This document shows positions 1 to 7,824 of a stretch of 22,916 nucleotides of DNA, one piece after another. The position numbers and the translations under genes were made by a program. Origin of the DNA: an uncultured Clostridium sp. (GTDB lineage: Bacteria; Bacillota; Clostridia; Christensenellales; Borkfalkiaceae). Numbering within the stretch: position 1 is the stretch's first letter; each line of letters starts with the position of its first letter. The notes beneath the pieces were generated by a model. It was not told the origin of the DNA, did no database searches, and worked only from the letters and a program-made list of their open reading frames with translations. The stretch covers positions 1 through 22,916 of the forward strand of contig USMU01000024.1 in assembly GCA_900555925.1 (NCBI GenBank), given 5' to 3'.

Positions 1-173
1 AACATCTTTTCAACTGCGATCTTGATCTGCGTCTTGTTTGCCGACTTCGCAACGACGAAGGTGTACTTTTTGCCGTAACTTCTTCTGTCGGTCTTTTCTC
101 CGTCGGGCTCCTGGATGCCGTCATACCCCTTCTCGGTGAGGACGGGCTTTAAGATGATATCCTCGGGTAACAT
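1..173 (-). CDS. rplW: 50S ribosomal protein L23 (partial, C-terminal part beyond the left edge)
   Basis: The first 57 codons of L23 are visible; the gene runs off the left edge. The protein begins [16 protein letters not shown], the usual L23 start, followed by a segment containing [19 protein letters not shown], which matches the conserved core that contacts 23S rRNA near the exit tunnel. The start ATG shares one base with the rplD stop (TAATG), so translation is probably coupled. A GGAGG motif lies about 9 nt upstream, inside the end of rplD. The gene is fourth in the S10 operon, as in most bacteria. Identity follows from both sequence and position. Confidence 0.95.
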   Translation of the reverse strand, partial: MLPEDIILKPVLTEKGYDGIQEPDGEKTDRRSYGKKYTFVVAKSANKTQIKIAVEKM

Positions 174-796
174 TATGCGTACACCTCCTCGAGTTTCTTG
201 ACCGAGCCCTTGGTGAGCACCACAACGGCGTTCGCCACGATCTCGTAGGTGTTGATCTCATTGACGGAGATCGTTGTGAGCGTGGGAAGGTTGCGCGCGG
301 CAAGGATGACGTCGCGGTCGTTCTCATCCATGACGACAACGGTGCGCTTGTCCAGCTTCATCGCCTTGCGGAACGCCTCCATCTCCTTGGTCTTGGGCGC
401 ACTGACCTTGAGCTCATCCACGACGAACAGCTCGCCGTCCGCCACCTTCTTGGAAAGCGCGGAAAGGAGCGCCTGACGCTTCGCCGCAACGTTCATCTTC
501 TTGGAGAAGTCGCGGGACTTGGGAGCGAACACGACGCCGCCCTTTATCCACTGCGGCGCGCGGATGGAGCCCTGACGCGCACGGCCGGTGCCCTTCTGTC
601 TCCAAGGCTTCGCGCCGCCGCCGCGGACTTCCGTCCTCGTCAGCGTGGACTTCGTGCCCTGTCTCTCGTTGGCGAGCCGCGTCACGACTGCCTGATGAAT
701 CAAAGACTCTTTATATTCGACGCCGAACACGGACTCGTTGAGTTCCATCGTGCCGACTTCGGAGCCGCTCATATTATATACTTTAATAGCCGTCAT
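173..796 (-). CDS. rplD: 50S ribosomal protein L4
   Basis: A 207-residue protein of normal L4 length. The extended loop is visible at about residues 45-100, with [20 protein letters not shown] and the following stretch ending in FAPKSRDF, which is typical of the L4 arm that reaches into the exit tunnel wall. The C-terminal alpha/beta domain carries [16 protein letters not shown] strong AAGGAG site precedes the ATG. It lies 11 bp after rplC and overlaps the rplW start by one base. In Escherichia coli L4 also represses its own operon through the leader RNA; whether that happens here is not visible. Confidence 0.98.
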   Translation of the reverse strand: MTAIKVYNMSGSEVGTMELNESVFGVEYKESLIHQAVVTRLANERQGTKSTLTRTEVRGGGAKPWRQKGTGRARQGSIRAPQWIKGGVVFAPKSRDFSKKMNVAAKRQALLSALSKKVADGELFVVDELKVSAPKTKEMEAFRKAMKLDKRTVVVMDENDRDVILAARNLPTLTTISVNEINTYEIVANAVVVLTKGSVKKLEEVYA

Positions 797-807
797 GTCC
801 TTTCTCC

Positions 808-1446
808 TTATTTGCTCTTCTTAACGCTGTCAGACACCGTGACGATGCTGCCCTTCGCGCCGGGAATCGCGCCCTTGATGAGAAGCACGTTTCTGTTCAA
901 ATCCACCTTCACCACTTCAAGGTTCTGAATGGTCACGTTTTCGACGCCGTACTGTCCGGCGAGGTGCTTCTGCTTGAACACTCTCGAAGGAGAGCTGTTC
1001 GCGCCCATGGAACCCGGCTCTCTGTGCACGGGGCCCACGCCGTGGGTCTCTTTCAGGCGGTGCTGGTTCCATCTCTTGATGACGCCCGTAAATCCGTGCC
1101 CCTTCGTGACGCCCGAAACGTCCACTCTCTCGCCCGCCGCGAACACGTCCGCTTTGAGCTCCGCGCCGACCGCGAACGTCTCCGCGTTCGCCACGCGCAC
1201 TTCTTTGAGCACTTTGTGCGGCTTCACGCCCGCCTTCTTGAACTGCCCGAGTTCGGGCTTCGTGAGGGCTTTCTCGTTCGTTTCGATGAAACCGAGTTTG
1301 AGCGCGGAATATCCGTCGTTTGCCACCGTCTTGACCTGCACTACGGGGCAGGGGCCGGCTTCCACTACGGTGACGGGAATCATGGTTCCGTCCGCCGCAA
1401 AGAGCTGGGTCATTCCGACTTTGCGTCCGATGATTGCTTTATTCAT
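808..1446 (-). CDS. rplC: 50S ribosomal protein L3
   Basis: A 212-residue protein of normal bacterial L3 length. It starts MNKAIIGRKVGMTQLF, a hallmark of L3. The central loop carries KGHGFTGVIKRWNQHR followed by THGVGPVHREPGSMGANSSP, the conserved region that reaches toward the peptidyl transferase centre. The C-terminus contains NLEVVKVDLNRNVLLIKGAI. An AAGGAG site sits about 12 nt before the ATG. L3 binds 23S rRNA and is one of the first proteins in 50S assembly. It follows rpsJ after a 76-bp AT-rich spacer and precedes rplD by 11 bp. Confidence 0.98.
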   Translation of the reverse strand: MNKAIIGRKVGMTQLFAADGTMIPVTVVEAGPCPVVQVKTVANDGYSALKLGFIETNEKALTKPELGQFKKAGVKPHKVLKEVRVANAETFAVGAELKADVFAAGERVDVSGVTKGHGFTGVIKRWNQHRLKETHGVGPVHREPGSMGANSSPSRVFKQKHLAGQYGVENVTIQNLEVVKVDLNRNVLLIKGAIPGAKGSIVTVSDSVKKSK

Positions 1447-1522
1447 AGATAAAGTTCACTCCTTAAAAAATTTATTTTCGAATACCTTTGAAAAGTATTT
1501 CTCGGCGAAATATGTTTTCAAA

Positions 1523-1822
1523 TCAGAGCTTGATCTTGATGTCCACGCCTGCGGGGAGGTGAATGGAATCGAGAAGTTTCGCGTTGGGAGAGTAGATGTC
1601 GATGATTCTCTTATACGTTCTCATCTCGAACTGCTCGCGGGAATCCTTGTACTTATGAGGGGAACGAAGGATCGTGACGATCTCCCTCTCCGTGGGAAGG
1701 GGAATGGGACCGGAGATTTTCGCTCCGCTCTTTTTCATCGTCTCCACGATACGGCTCGCAGCTTCGTCCACGAGCTCGTGATCGTACGCCGCCAACTTGA
1801 TTCTGATTTTCTGAACTGCCAT
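1523..1822 (-). CDS. rpsJ: 30S ribosomal protein S10
   Basis: A 99-residue protein, slightly shorter than the usual 102-104. It reads [20 protein letters not shown] at the N-terminus. [20 protein letters not shown] and [15 protein letters not shown], the classic S10 signatures, follow further on. S10 is a 30S head protein and, as NusE, also takes part in transcription antitermination with NusB. The AAAGGAG site is well placed before the ATG. It is the first gene of the operon, preceded by a leader of about 250 nt and a consensus promoter at 2076-2104. Confidence 0.98.
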   Translation of the reverse strand: MAVQKIRIKLAAYDHELVDEAASRIVETMKKSGAKISGPIPLPTEREIVTILRSPHKYKDSREQFEMRTYKRIIDIYSPNAKLLDSIHLPAGVDIKIKL

Positions 1823-2069
1823 TTTGATTTCTCCTTTTACCGTTTATACTAACATTTTATTTCGCTGTATCAACATATCCGTGTGTATCGAGGCCGAAGC
1901 GCAAAATAAAAAACACTCTTTTTCACCGAGCGTTTTTACGCAAAGCCTCGGTTAGTCGCAGGAATCGGGTTCCCACTTTTGTCAACGGAAATTATCTGCC
2001 GAAGCGGCTTTTGCCCCGGAATTTGCAGTAACTTCCCGTCTCAACCCATACAACACATATTTAGACAGC
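1823..2069 (-). promoter_or_regulatory. 5' leader of the S10 operon
   Basis: About 250 nt separate the predicted transcription start (near 2069) from rpsJ. No convincing gene lies in it. Read on the - strand, a hairpin is possible at 1926-1951: CCGAG pairs with CTCGG, with an inner GCGT/ACGC stem. A U-rich run follows shortly after, which could act as an attenuator. The 9-mer GCCGAAGCG (+ strand) occurs twice, at 1893-1901 and 1998-2006; both copies give a CUUCGG-type loop on the transcript. Leaders of ribosomal operons are often bound by one of their own proteins. I cannot assign this one to a known leader family. Confidence 0.5.
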
Positions 2070-2075
2070 TTATTT

Positions 2076-2104
2076 ATAATACCAAATCCCGCTTGTCCTG
2101 TCAA
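2076..2104 (-). promoter_or_regulatory. Sigma-A type promoter of the S10 operon
   Basis: On the - strand the -35 box TTGACA (2104-2099) and the -10 box TATTAT (2081-2076) are separated by exactly 17 bp. The -35 box lies inside a perfect inverted repeat, CGCTTG-N6-CAAGCG (2090-2107). Transcription would start near 2069 and run into rpsJ. Confidence 0.85.
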
Positions 2105-2186
2105 GCGTTTGAAAGCAATTTTTCCAAAATTTTTCGTTTTTTTTCGTCAAAGAGGAATATTTCCCTTCTCCGCGGCATATTCCGGC

Positions 2187-2226
2187 CGAAAAAAAGGGCT
2201 TTCCCCTTTCGGTTATCGCCCTTTTT
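2187..2226 (-). terminator. Probable terminator after the M48 peptidase gene
   Basis: On the + strand AAAAAGGGC (2191-2199) and GCCCTTTTT (2218-2226) are perfect 9-bp inverted arms. Read on the - strand the stem is followed by a T run. A shorter alternative stem with the arms AAAGGG and CCCTTT (2193-2209) uses the same T run. It lies about 130 nt past the M48 stop and just before the S10 promoter. A second 8-bp hairpin (GAGCTTTT/AAAAGCTC, 2302-2325) is nearer the stop but has no T run. Confidence 0.6.
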
Positions 2227-2352
2227 CCGCTTTATTATACATGACCGCATTATATTAAAATACGTAAAATTTCGAACCTGCGCGAACAATATAAACGTTT
2301 CGAGCTTTTCAAGTCCAAAAAGCTCAGGGTTTACACGACGCTTGGCGCTTAA

Positions 2353-4431
2353 TTATTTTTTAATATACCAAACGCAGTCGGGAACAGATTTTTTTATTTT
2401 CTCCGCCTCCTTTCTCGCAGAGAAGAAGTCTATGAGAATAAATCTGCCGTTTTTCGTCAGTTCCGCGCAAAGGAAATAATGATAGACGGAATCCATGATT
2501 TCATATCCCTCCTCGCTTTCGATCGATGCATCCAGCCGCAGGATACAAAACAACATGTCTTTTCCGTCCGTGCTCCGCTTCGTTGCCGCAATCGCTTCCG
2601 CCACTTTTCCCCTTCCCGAAAGGAGAATATCCTTTATCGCCGACGCTTTGCGTTCGGCAGGCACATCTGCGGAAACGAACCGGCAATTCCGAGAGCGGCG
2701 CACGTCAGCCGCATAATCCAGTTCGCTTTGAAAAAATTTGACTGAACGGGAGCGGTATTCGTCCAAAAGGTCCTGCCGCCCCATTCGCAGGGCAAACTTT
2801 CCGATGGACCCAATCGCGTCTTCCGCAAGCGGCTGCCGCGCCTGCGCCGCCGAGTACAGAAGAGGAACGCCCGTCTCGTCCCCGCGGCGGACAAGTAAGG
2901 CCCCTTTATAATAAAGCGCGAGCGGCGCGCCGGGCATTTTTTCTTCCAGTCGCTCTGCGACCGAAAGTGCTTCCTCCTCACCCCGTTCAAACGAGAGCCC
3001 TGCATAGTCTATAAGTTCCACCGCGGATAATTCCCGCCCTGTTTCGTCCGCCTTGCGGTATTCGTTGATTCTGTCCGAATTTTTCAGATACGCGGAACGC
3101 CGTTCGGCGTAATTTTGCGAAATCAATTCTTTTGTCAGCTTATTTACGACGTCCAGAGCTTTTTTCTGCTCCGAGACGAACGCCTCGTCCGTCTCCCGCA
3201 AACTGTAATCGTAAGAATCCAGTCCCATATTTTCCATGCGCATACGGAATGTCGGATGACTGTCTATACGGGCGGGAAGCTCGTGGCGGAGAATGTAATT
3301 CCAAAGCTTTTCGTTCCGTTCGAGATATTTCTCGAAATAGAAAAGGTGCCGCGCGTAATAGTCTTCGGGCGGCGTGCTCTTCGCCCAGACCTCGGCGGGA
3401 AACTCGGGAACGGGCAACTCCCGATAAAAATTCAACAGCGTGCTTTTCGCCGTAGCGTTTACATAGTTTTTTCCCATGCCCGCTTCCTTTACCTGTCCGT
3501 CGGCGCGGATTTCCCGAAGCCTGGAAGAAAGATCATGCCATAACGTATATTCCTTTTCGATTTCCTCTGCGAACAGAGGAAGAAAAAATGTACGCACCAA
3601 AAATCCCGTTATCTCAAAGAATCCCGTTTTGCCAGTTTCTTCGGGCGACCACTTTTCTTTCCACTTCCAAAGCCTTGCCGCCGAAGCGGTATCCTCGTTC
3701 TTTACGTGCGCGAATTCATGAAGCATAATGCTGTAAAACTCGTCCCGCGTCAACAGCGCGAGAAGCTCCGCATCTATAAAGACGGACACCTCTCCCCCTT
3801 TCTCCGCTATGGAAAATCCCTCCGAGGAAAATTCGATGCCTATCCGCTTTTGATACCCCATCGCCGCGGCGGCGCGCTCTATAACGGTATATATTAAGGG
3901 ATATTCGGCGCGAGAAAGCACGGACTTCTGCTCCGTCTCCGCCCTTTGAACGGGCATAAAAAAGACCTCAAAAAAGCCTGCGACGAAAAAATATTCGACA
4001 ACTATTACGACAATATATCCCGCTACGGAGTCCTCAGACGTTCCGAACACACTCCCTTTGCCCAAGGCAAAAGCAACAAATAAAAAGAGCACTATACACG
4101 CGACCGCCCAGATATTTCCCAAAAGAATTTTCCGTTTCACCCGCCGTTCCGCCGCCTCGCAGTCACTTTCCACTATGCTTTTATATTCCATTCCCTTATC
4201 GACTATCTCTTGCGCCGACATTTTTAACAATCGCTTTCGTTTGTCGGAGGCGGCGACGGTATTTCCTATCGCCATGGCGGCAAGCAGAATCAAAGCACAT
4301 ACCGCCGCGATATTCCAGCCATTATTTCCCGTCATCGCAACAAAGCCCGCCGCCCAGGCGCCGATCAGCGCCGCCACCGACAAAACGGTGACAAAAATTC
4401 CATATAACACTTTTTTTGCGCTATTTTTCAT
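2353..4431 (-). CDS. Membrane-anchored M48-type zinc metallopeptidase with C-terminal helical-repeat region
   Basis: A 692-residue protein. The start is ATG at 4431, not further upstream, because a GGGAGA site precedes it and a consensus promoter covers the upstream part of the open frame. Four hydrophobic segments lie at about residues 8-30, 38-58, 102-122 and 136-158. The zinc motif HEFAH is at 238-242, and EIRAD (307-311) fits the third ligand of M48-type peptidases. The C-terminal third (about 480-640) is helical and looks like degenerate TPR units (YYKGALLVRRG, DAIGSIGKFALRMG). M48 enzymes act in membrane-protein quality control or surface signalling; no substrate can be named here. The gene is monocistronic, between the sugar locus and the S10 operon. 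Confidence 0.82.
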   Translation of the reverse strand: MKNSAKKVLYGIFVTVLSVAALIGAWAAGFVAMTGNNGWNIAAVCALILLAAMAIGNTVAASDKRKRLLKMSAQEIVDKGMEYKSIVESDCEAAERRVKRKILLGNIWAVACIVLFLFVAFALGKGSVFGTSEDSVAGYIVVIVVEYFFVAGFFEVFFMPVQRAETEQKSVLSRAEYPLIYTVIERAAAAMGYQKRIGIEFSSEGFSIAEKGGEVSVFIDAELLALLTRDEFYSIMLHEFAHVKNEDTASAARLWKWKEKWSPEETGKTGFFEITGFLVRTFFLPLFAEEIEKEYTLWHDLSSRLREIRADGQVKEAGMGKNYVNATAKSTLLNFYRELPVPEFPAEVWAKSTPPEDYYARHLFYFEKYLERNEKLWNYILRHELPARIDSHPTFRMRMENMGLDSYDYSLRETDEAFVSEQKKALDVVNKLTKELISQNYAERRSAYLKNSDRINEYRKADETGRELSAVELIDYAGLSFERGEEEALSVAERLEEKMPGAPLALYYKGALLVRRGDETGVPLLYSAAQARQPLAEDAIGSIGKFALRMGRQDLLDEYRSRSVKFFQSELDYAADVRRSRNCRFVSADVPAERKASAIKDILLSGRGKVAEAIAATKRSTDGKDMLFCILRLDASIESEEGYEIMDSVYHYFLCAELTKNGRFILIDFFSARKEAEKIKKSVPDCVWYIKK

Positions 4432-4467
4432 CTTTCTCTCCCACAAAATTGGTAAAATAATATATTT

Positions 4468-4496
4468 AGTATAACATAAAAACAAAATTTTGTCAA
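4468..4496 (-). promoter_or_regulatory. Promoter of the M48 peptidase gene
   Basis: On the - strand TTGACA (4496-4491) and TATACT (4473-4468) are separated by 17 bp. Transcription would begin near 4461, about 30 nt before the ATG at 4431. This supports that start over an upstream extension of the frame. It lies directly after the terminator of the sugar locus. Confidence 0.85.
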
Positions 4497-4511
4497 TATA
4501 TAAAATATAAA

Positions 4512-4543
4512 AAAGACACCGCAAGTAGGGAGGTGGTGTCTTT
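4512..4543 (-). terminator. Rho-independent terminator of the sugar-utilisation locus
   Basis: Perfect 9-bp arms AAAGACACC (4512-4520) and GGTGTCTTT (4535-4543) enclose a 14-nt loop. On the - strand the stem runs into a TTTTTTATATTTTA tail. It lies 151 nt after the last permease stop. The stretch 4544-4694 between them shows no gene. Confidence 0.8.
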
Positions 4544-4694
4544 CATTGAGAACTTTTTTCTTACAGTAGCGGCAGGGCGTTAAGCCATACCGCTTTTCCG
4601 TGTTTGAAATTTTTTTTATGCGAGGGCATCCTCATGCCAAATTCGTCCTTAAATCCTTCAATCGGCGTTTCTGCACACCTTTGAGAACGCCCAA

Positions 4695-5540
4695 TTATTC
4701 TTTAATTCCGGAAGAAAGGGAAATTCCCTGTAAAAGAAACTTTTGCGCAAAGAGATATAAAATGAAAACAGAAATAATAGATTTTCCGGCCGCCGCCATT
4801 TTGCTCGCCTGCTGTGCGTCGTAGGCACCGTTCAAAAGGCTTAACCCTGCCGTCAGCGTCCTTCTCTGCACGTCCTGAATGACAATGAGCGGCCAAAGAA
4901 GGTCATTCCAGCTTCCTATAAACGTGAATAACGCGACGACGGCGAGCACGGGAACAATTTGCGGTAAAATAATAATAAAGAACACCCGTATTTCCCCCGC
5001 GCCGTCTATTTTTGCAGCCTCATCGAAATCCTTCGGTACAGAATAAATGAATTGCCGTATCAGGAAAATATTTCCCACTCCTCCGAGTCCGGGCAAAATA
5101 AGCGCCAAGAGATTATTTTTTAATCCGAGATTTGTAACAATAACATAGTTCGGAATTAAATTAATAACGCCGGGAATCATCATGGAAGCCATGAGCAGCA
5201 TAAAAAGGACATGATTCAGCTTAAAGTGCAATCTTGCATAACCGTATGCGGCCATAGAGTCAATGAAAAGAATGAGTATCGCACTCGAAACGGACACGAT
5301 AAAGGAGTTCACGAACCATTGCAATACGGGGGCGCTTTTTGTATTGGAGAGAACCTCTCCAAATGTCGCAAAGGTAAAATGTTTCGGGAAAAAGCTAAAT
5401 CCTTCAAATCGTATCTCCTCATTTGTCCGCAAGGCGGTCAAAAGCATAAACAGCAGAGGAAAAACCCATGAGATGCAAATCAAAATAAGCGCGGTATAGA
5501 GTACTGCTTTGATACTATTCTTTTTAATCTTTGCATTCAT
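4695..5540 (-). CDS. Carbohydrate ABC transporter permease (MalG-like, CUT1)
   Basis: A 281-residue inner-membrane protein with six predicted hydrophobic segments. The EAA loop that docks on the ATPase reads DEAAKIDGAGEIRVFF (about 173-188), followed by LP. The start is ATG at 5540, because GAGGTGG is correctly spaced from it; a TTG at 5552 in the same frame would place the ribosome site inside the gene. The gene begins 8 bp after the preceding permease stop. The family imports oligosaccharides with a partner permease and a binding lipoprotein. No ATPase gene is linked, so a shared MsiK/UgpC-type ATPase elsewhere is expected. A terminator follows. Confidence 0.93.
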   Translation of the reverse strand: MNAKIKKNSIKAVLYTALILICISWVFPLLFMLLTALRTNEEIRFEGFSFFPKHFTFATFGEVLSNTKSAPVLQWFVNSFIVSVSSAILILFIDSMAAYGYARLHFKLNHVLFMLLMASMMIPGVINLIPNYVIVTNLGLKNNLLALILPGLGGVGNIFLIRQFIYSVPKDFDEAAKIDGAGEIRVFFIIILPQIVPVLAVVALFTFIGSWNDLLWPLIVIQDVQRRTLTAGLSLLNGAYDAQQASKMAAAGKSIISVFILYLFAQKFLLQGISLSSGIKE

Positions 5541-5548
5541 ACTCCACC

Positions 5549-6478
5549 TCAATCTTTCGCTTGCAGCTTGAACTGTAACGCGCTGAATACGACGATGATA
5601 ATGCCCAATAATACAGACATCGTACTCGCTATACCCGCCATGGCAATATCCGAGCCGAAAGCGCGCTTTTGAATATGAATCATAAGTACCTGTGTGTTTT
5701 CGGGCCCGCCGAACAGCGCCGGCTGACCGTACACATTAAAGGCGCCGATGGTTGTCATGACGGTCGTATAAAGCAACGGAAAGCGCATCGACGGAAGCGT
5801 AATTTTCCAAAACTTAACAAATGCGTTAGCGCCGTCTAAGTCGGCTGCTTCATAATAAGAAGAAGGGATACCGGATAAGCCCGACATAAAAATCACCATA
5901 TTCCCGCCTATTCCCGACCAAAGCGACAAAATAAAAATACACAGCCAAGCGTAGTCCCCCGCCCAATTTATGTCCAAGCCCAAAATGAGATTGATTGCGC
6001 CCGATTCTCTGTCGAAAAGCCAGCGCCACATCAAAACGACGGCGGAAACGGAAAGAATGGAAGAGATATATAAAACGGACTGCATAATCGCCCTTCCCCT
6101 TGTCACCTTCAAAAGAAGACAGGCAAACAGCAGCGGGACGGCAATGAGCAGAGGCACCATCACCACCACGTAAATCATAGTCGCGCCCAATCCCTGCCAA
6201 AACTCGTCTGAAAAAACGGTATCCGAAAAAATCTGAACGTAATTCTTAAAGCCTATAAATTCGGGAGAACCGACCATATCCCAGCTCGTAAAGCTGATGG
6301 CGATACCGAAAATAAAGGGTATTAAAATAAAGACGACAAAAAAGACGAGGTGCGGGCCGATAAAAATAAACGGCAAAAGTTCGTCGCGCCATTTGATTTT
6401 CTTTTTTCCGCTTTTGATCGATTGAGCAGCCTCGGCATCCGCTCTGACCTCCGCCCTTTCAGTTCCCGCTGTTTTCAT
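5549..6478 (-). CDS. Carbohydrate ABC transporter permease (MalF/UgpA-like, CUT1)
   Basis: A 309-residue membrane protein. A charged N-terminal tail (1-32) precedes the first membrane helix (about 35-62, ending GIAISFTSWD, typical of the family). The EAA loop is YEAADLDGANAFVKFW (about 209-224), followed by KITLP. A GAGG site lies about 10 nt before the ATG. It starts 18 bp after the binding-protein stop and its own stop overlaps the ribosome site of the next permease. It forms the heterodimeric channel with that permease. Substrate cannot be read from sequence; the neighbours suggest a plant-derived oligosaccharide. Confidence 0.93.
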   Translation of the reverse strand: MKTAGTERAEVRADAEAAQSIKSGKKKIKWRDELLPFIFIGPHLVFFVVFILIPFIFGIAISFTSWDMVGSPEFIGFKNYVQIFSDTVFSDEFWQGLGATMIYVVVMVPLLIAVPLLFACLLLKVTRGRAIMQSVLYISSILSVSAVVLMWRWLFDRESGAINLILGLDINWAGDYAWLCIFILSLWSGIGGNMVIFMSGLSGIPSSYYEAADLDGANAFVKFWKITLPSMRFPLLYTTVMTTIGAFNVYGQPALFGGPENTQVLMIHIQKRAFGSDIAMAGIASTMSVLLGIIIVVFSALQFKLQAKD

Positions 6479-6496
6479 AACTTTTTCCTCATTAAA

Positions 6497-7810
6497 TTAT
6501 AGCTGCTCCGCCGCGTCTTTCCCGTCCTTTGCCGCCTGCGCGATCGCGGCGGAAGCGTCCGTCAGCTTTCCCTCGCAGAGCTGGGACATGTACTTGCCGA
6601 TAGGCTCTATCAAAGTATTATACGTATAGACCTTCGGAGTCGAAATGATATTTTCCAGACTGTTGGAAAGATATCCCCACTCCAAATTTTTATAGCTGTC
6701 CTTTTCCATAACGTCCGCGCGAGCCGCAACCTTCCCGCCCTGACACCATACGTCACTGTGCTCCACGAGATATTTTAAGAAAACGGAAATAGCCGCGTCC
6801 TTCTCCTCTGACTGAGATTTATTCTTAAACAAAACAAAGCAGTGTCCGTCAGCCGTCGCAACGCGCTTGGAAGCGCCCTCCGCCTGCGGGAAAAACGCAA
6901 CGCCCGCGTCGCATTTTTCGGTCTTTTTACAGGCGTCGGGAGCCGCCCAAACCCCGTCGAACGTAAAGAGCGCCCTTCCTTGCAAGAAAATTGCCATGTG
7001 GTCGGAACCCGTCTGCGAGGCAACGGAATTCCCGTCTTTTTCCACGAAAGGAATGGAAGCGAGAGCCGTAGCCGCCTTCACCCCCTCGGGACCGTCATAA
7101 AGAGGCTGCATGGGATTTTCCGCCTCGACGACTTTGCCGTCATATTGATACAGGAAATTCAGGAACATCTGCTCCGTATAAGCGTAGTTAAAAGCGATGC
7201 CATAGGTGCGCTTGCTCGCCTGCGGGGCGTGTTTATAAGCCGCCTGCATCATTTCCGCCATCAGTTCGAGGGAAAAATCGTCGGAACGAATTTGTTCTTC
7301 GGTATATCCTTCGGGAATGAGCTCGCGATTGTAATAAAGGACAACGGGAAGGACGTCGTAAGGCAAAGCGTAAACCTTGTCGTCGAACACGCCCGAATCC
7401 CATACATCACTCACATAATCATCGGCGGAAATCTCGGCGGAGGAAACGATCTCCGTCATATCGCGCAGCCTTCCCTGCCGTTCAAACGCGGCCAATCTGC
7501 TCTTATGTACAAGGCAAATATCCGCAGTGGAATCGTCGGTAAAACTCGTCAAAATCCGTTGATAGTGAGCGTCTTCGAGAAGGGTGTCGTTTTCGACATA
7601 AATTTCCCCCTTGTAATCCTCGTTGAAATCGCGGACGAGATTTTGCATATATTCCGAGTCGGAGCCGGAAATCGAATTCCAATAGGAAAGCGTGACCTTT
7701 GCATCCGATTTCAGAGCGTCGTCTCCGCCGCAGGAAGCCAATCCTGCCATTGTAGCCGCCGTCATAAAGGCGGCAATGCTCACAGCAAATAATTTCAAAC
7801 TTTTTTTCAT
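6497..7810 (-). CDS. Extracellular sugar-binding lipoprotein of an ABC transporter
   Basis: A 437-residue solute-binding protein of cluster B type. The signal peptide MKKSLKLFAVSIAAFMTAAT ends in the lipobox LASC, with lipidated Cys27. The mature part opens with VTLSYWNSISGSDSEYMQNL, a pattern shared by CUT1 binding proteins, and has DKVYALPYDVLPVVLYYN, typical of the hinge-proximal region. It would capture an oligosaccharide outside the cell and pass it to the two permeases encoded downstream. It begins 14 bp after the GH2 stop. Confidence in the role is high; the sugar is unknown. Confidence 0.93.
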   Translation of the reverse strand: MKKSLKLFAVSIAAFMTAATMAGLASCGGDDALKSDAKVTLSYWNSISGSDSEYMQNLVRDFNEDYKGEIYVENDTLLEDAHYQRILTSFTDDSTADICLVHKSRLAAFERQGRLRDMTEIVSSAEISADDYVSDVWDSGVFDDKVYALPYDVLPVVLYYNRELIPEGYTEEQIRSDDFSLELMAEMMQAAYKHAPQASKRTYGIAFNYAYTEQMFLNFLYQYDGKVVEAENPMQPLYDGPEGVKAATALASIPFVEKDGNSVASQTGSDHMAIFLQGRALFTFDGVWAAPDACKKTEKCDAGVAFFPQAEGASKRVATADGHCFVLFKNKSQSEEKDAAISVFLKYLVEHSDVWCQGGKVAARADVMEKDSYKNLEWGYLSNSLENIISTPKVYTYNTLIEPIGKYMSQLCEGKLTDASAAIAQAAKDGKDAAEQL

Positions 7811-7824
7811 AATAAATGCACCTC

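Noticed and set aside
929..1852. A 307-residue + strand frame across rplC and rpsJ
   Set aside because: It lies antisense to conserved ribosomal genes, has no ribosome site and no recognisable domain.
1979..2479. A 166-residue + strand frame over the S10 leader
   Set aside because: It starts with TTG, is rich in Phe and Ser from AT-rich DNA, crosses the S10 promoter and the 3' end of the M48 gene, and has no domain.
4432..4524. N-terminal extension of the M48 peptidase frame
   Set aside because: This stretch contains the consensus promoter and reads as low-complexity AT-rich codons; the ATG at 4431 has the ribosome site.
6842..7792. A 316-residue + strand frame opposite the binding-protein gene
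   Set aside because: Antisense shadow of a clear lipoprotein gene, with no start signal.
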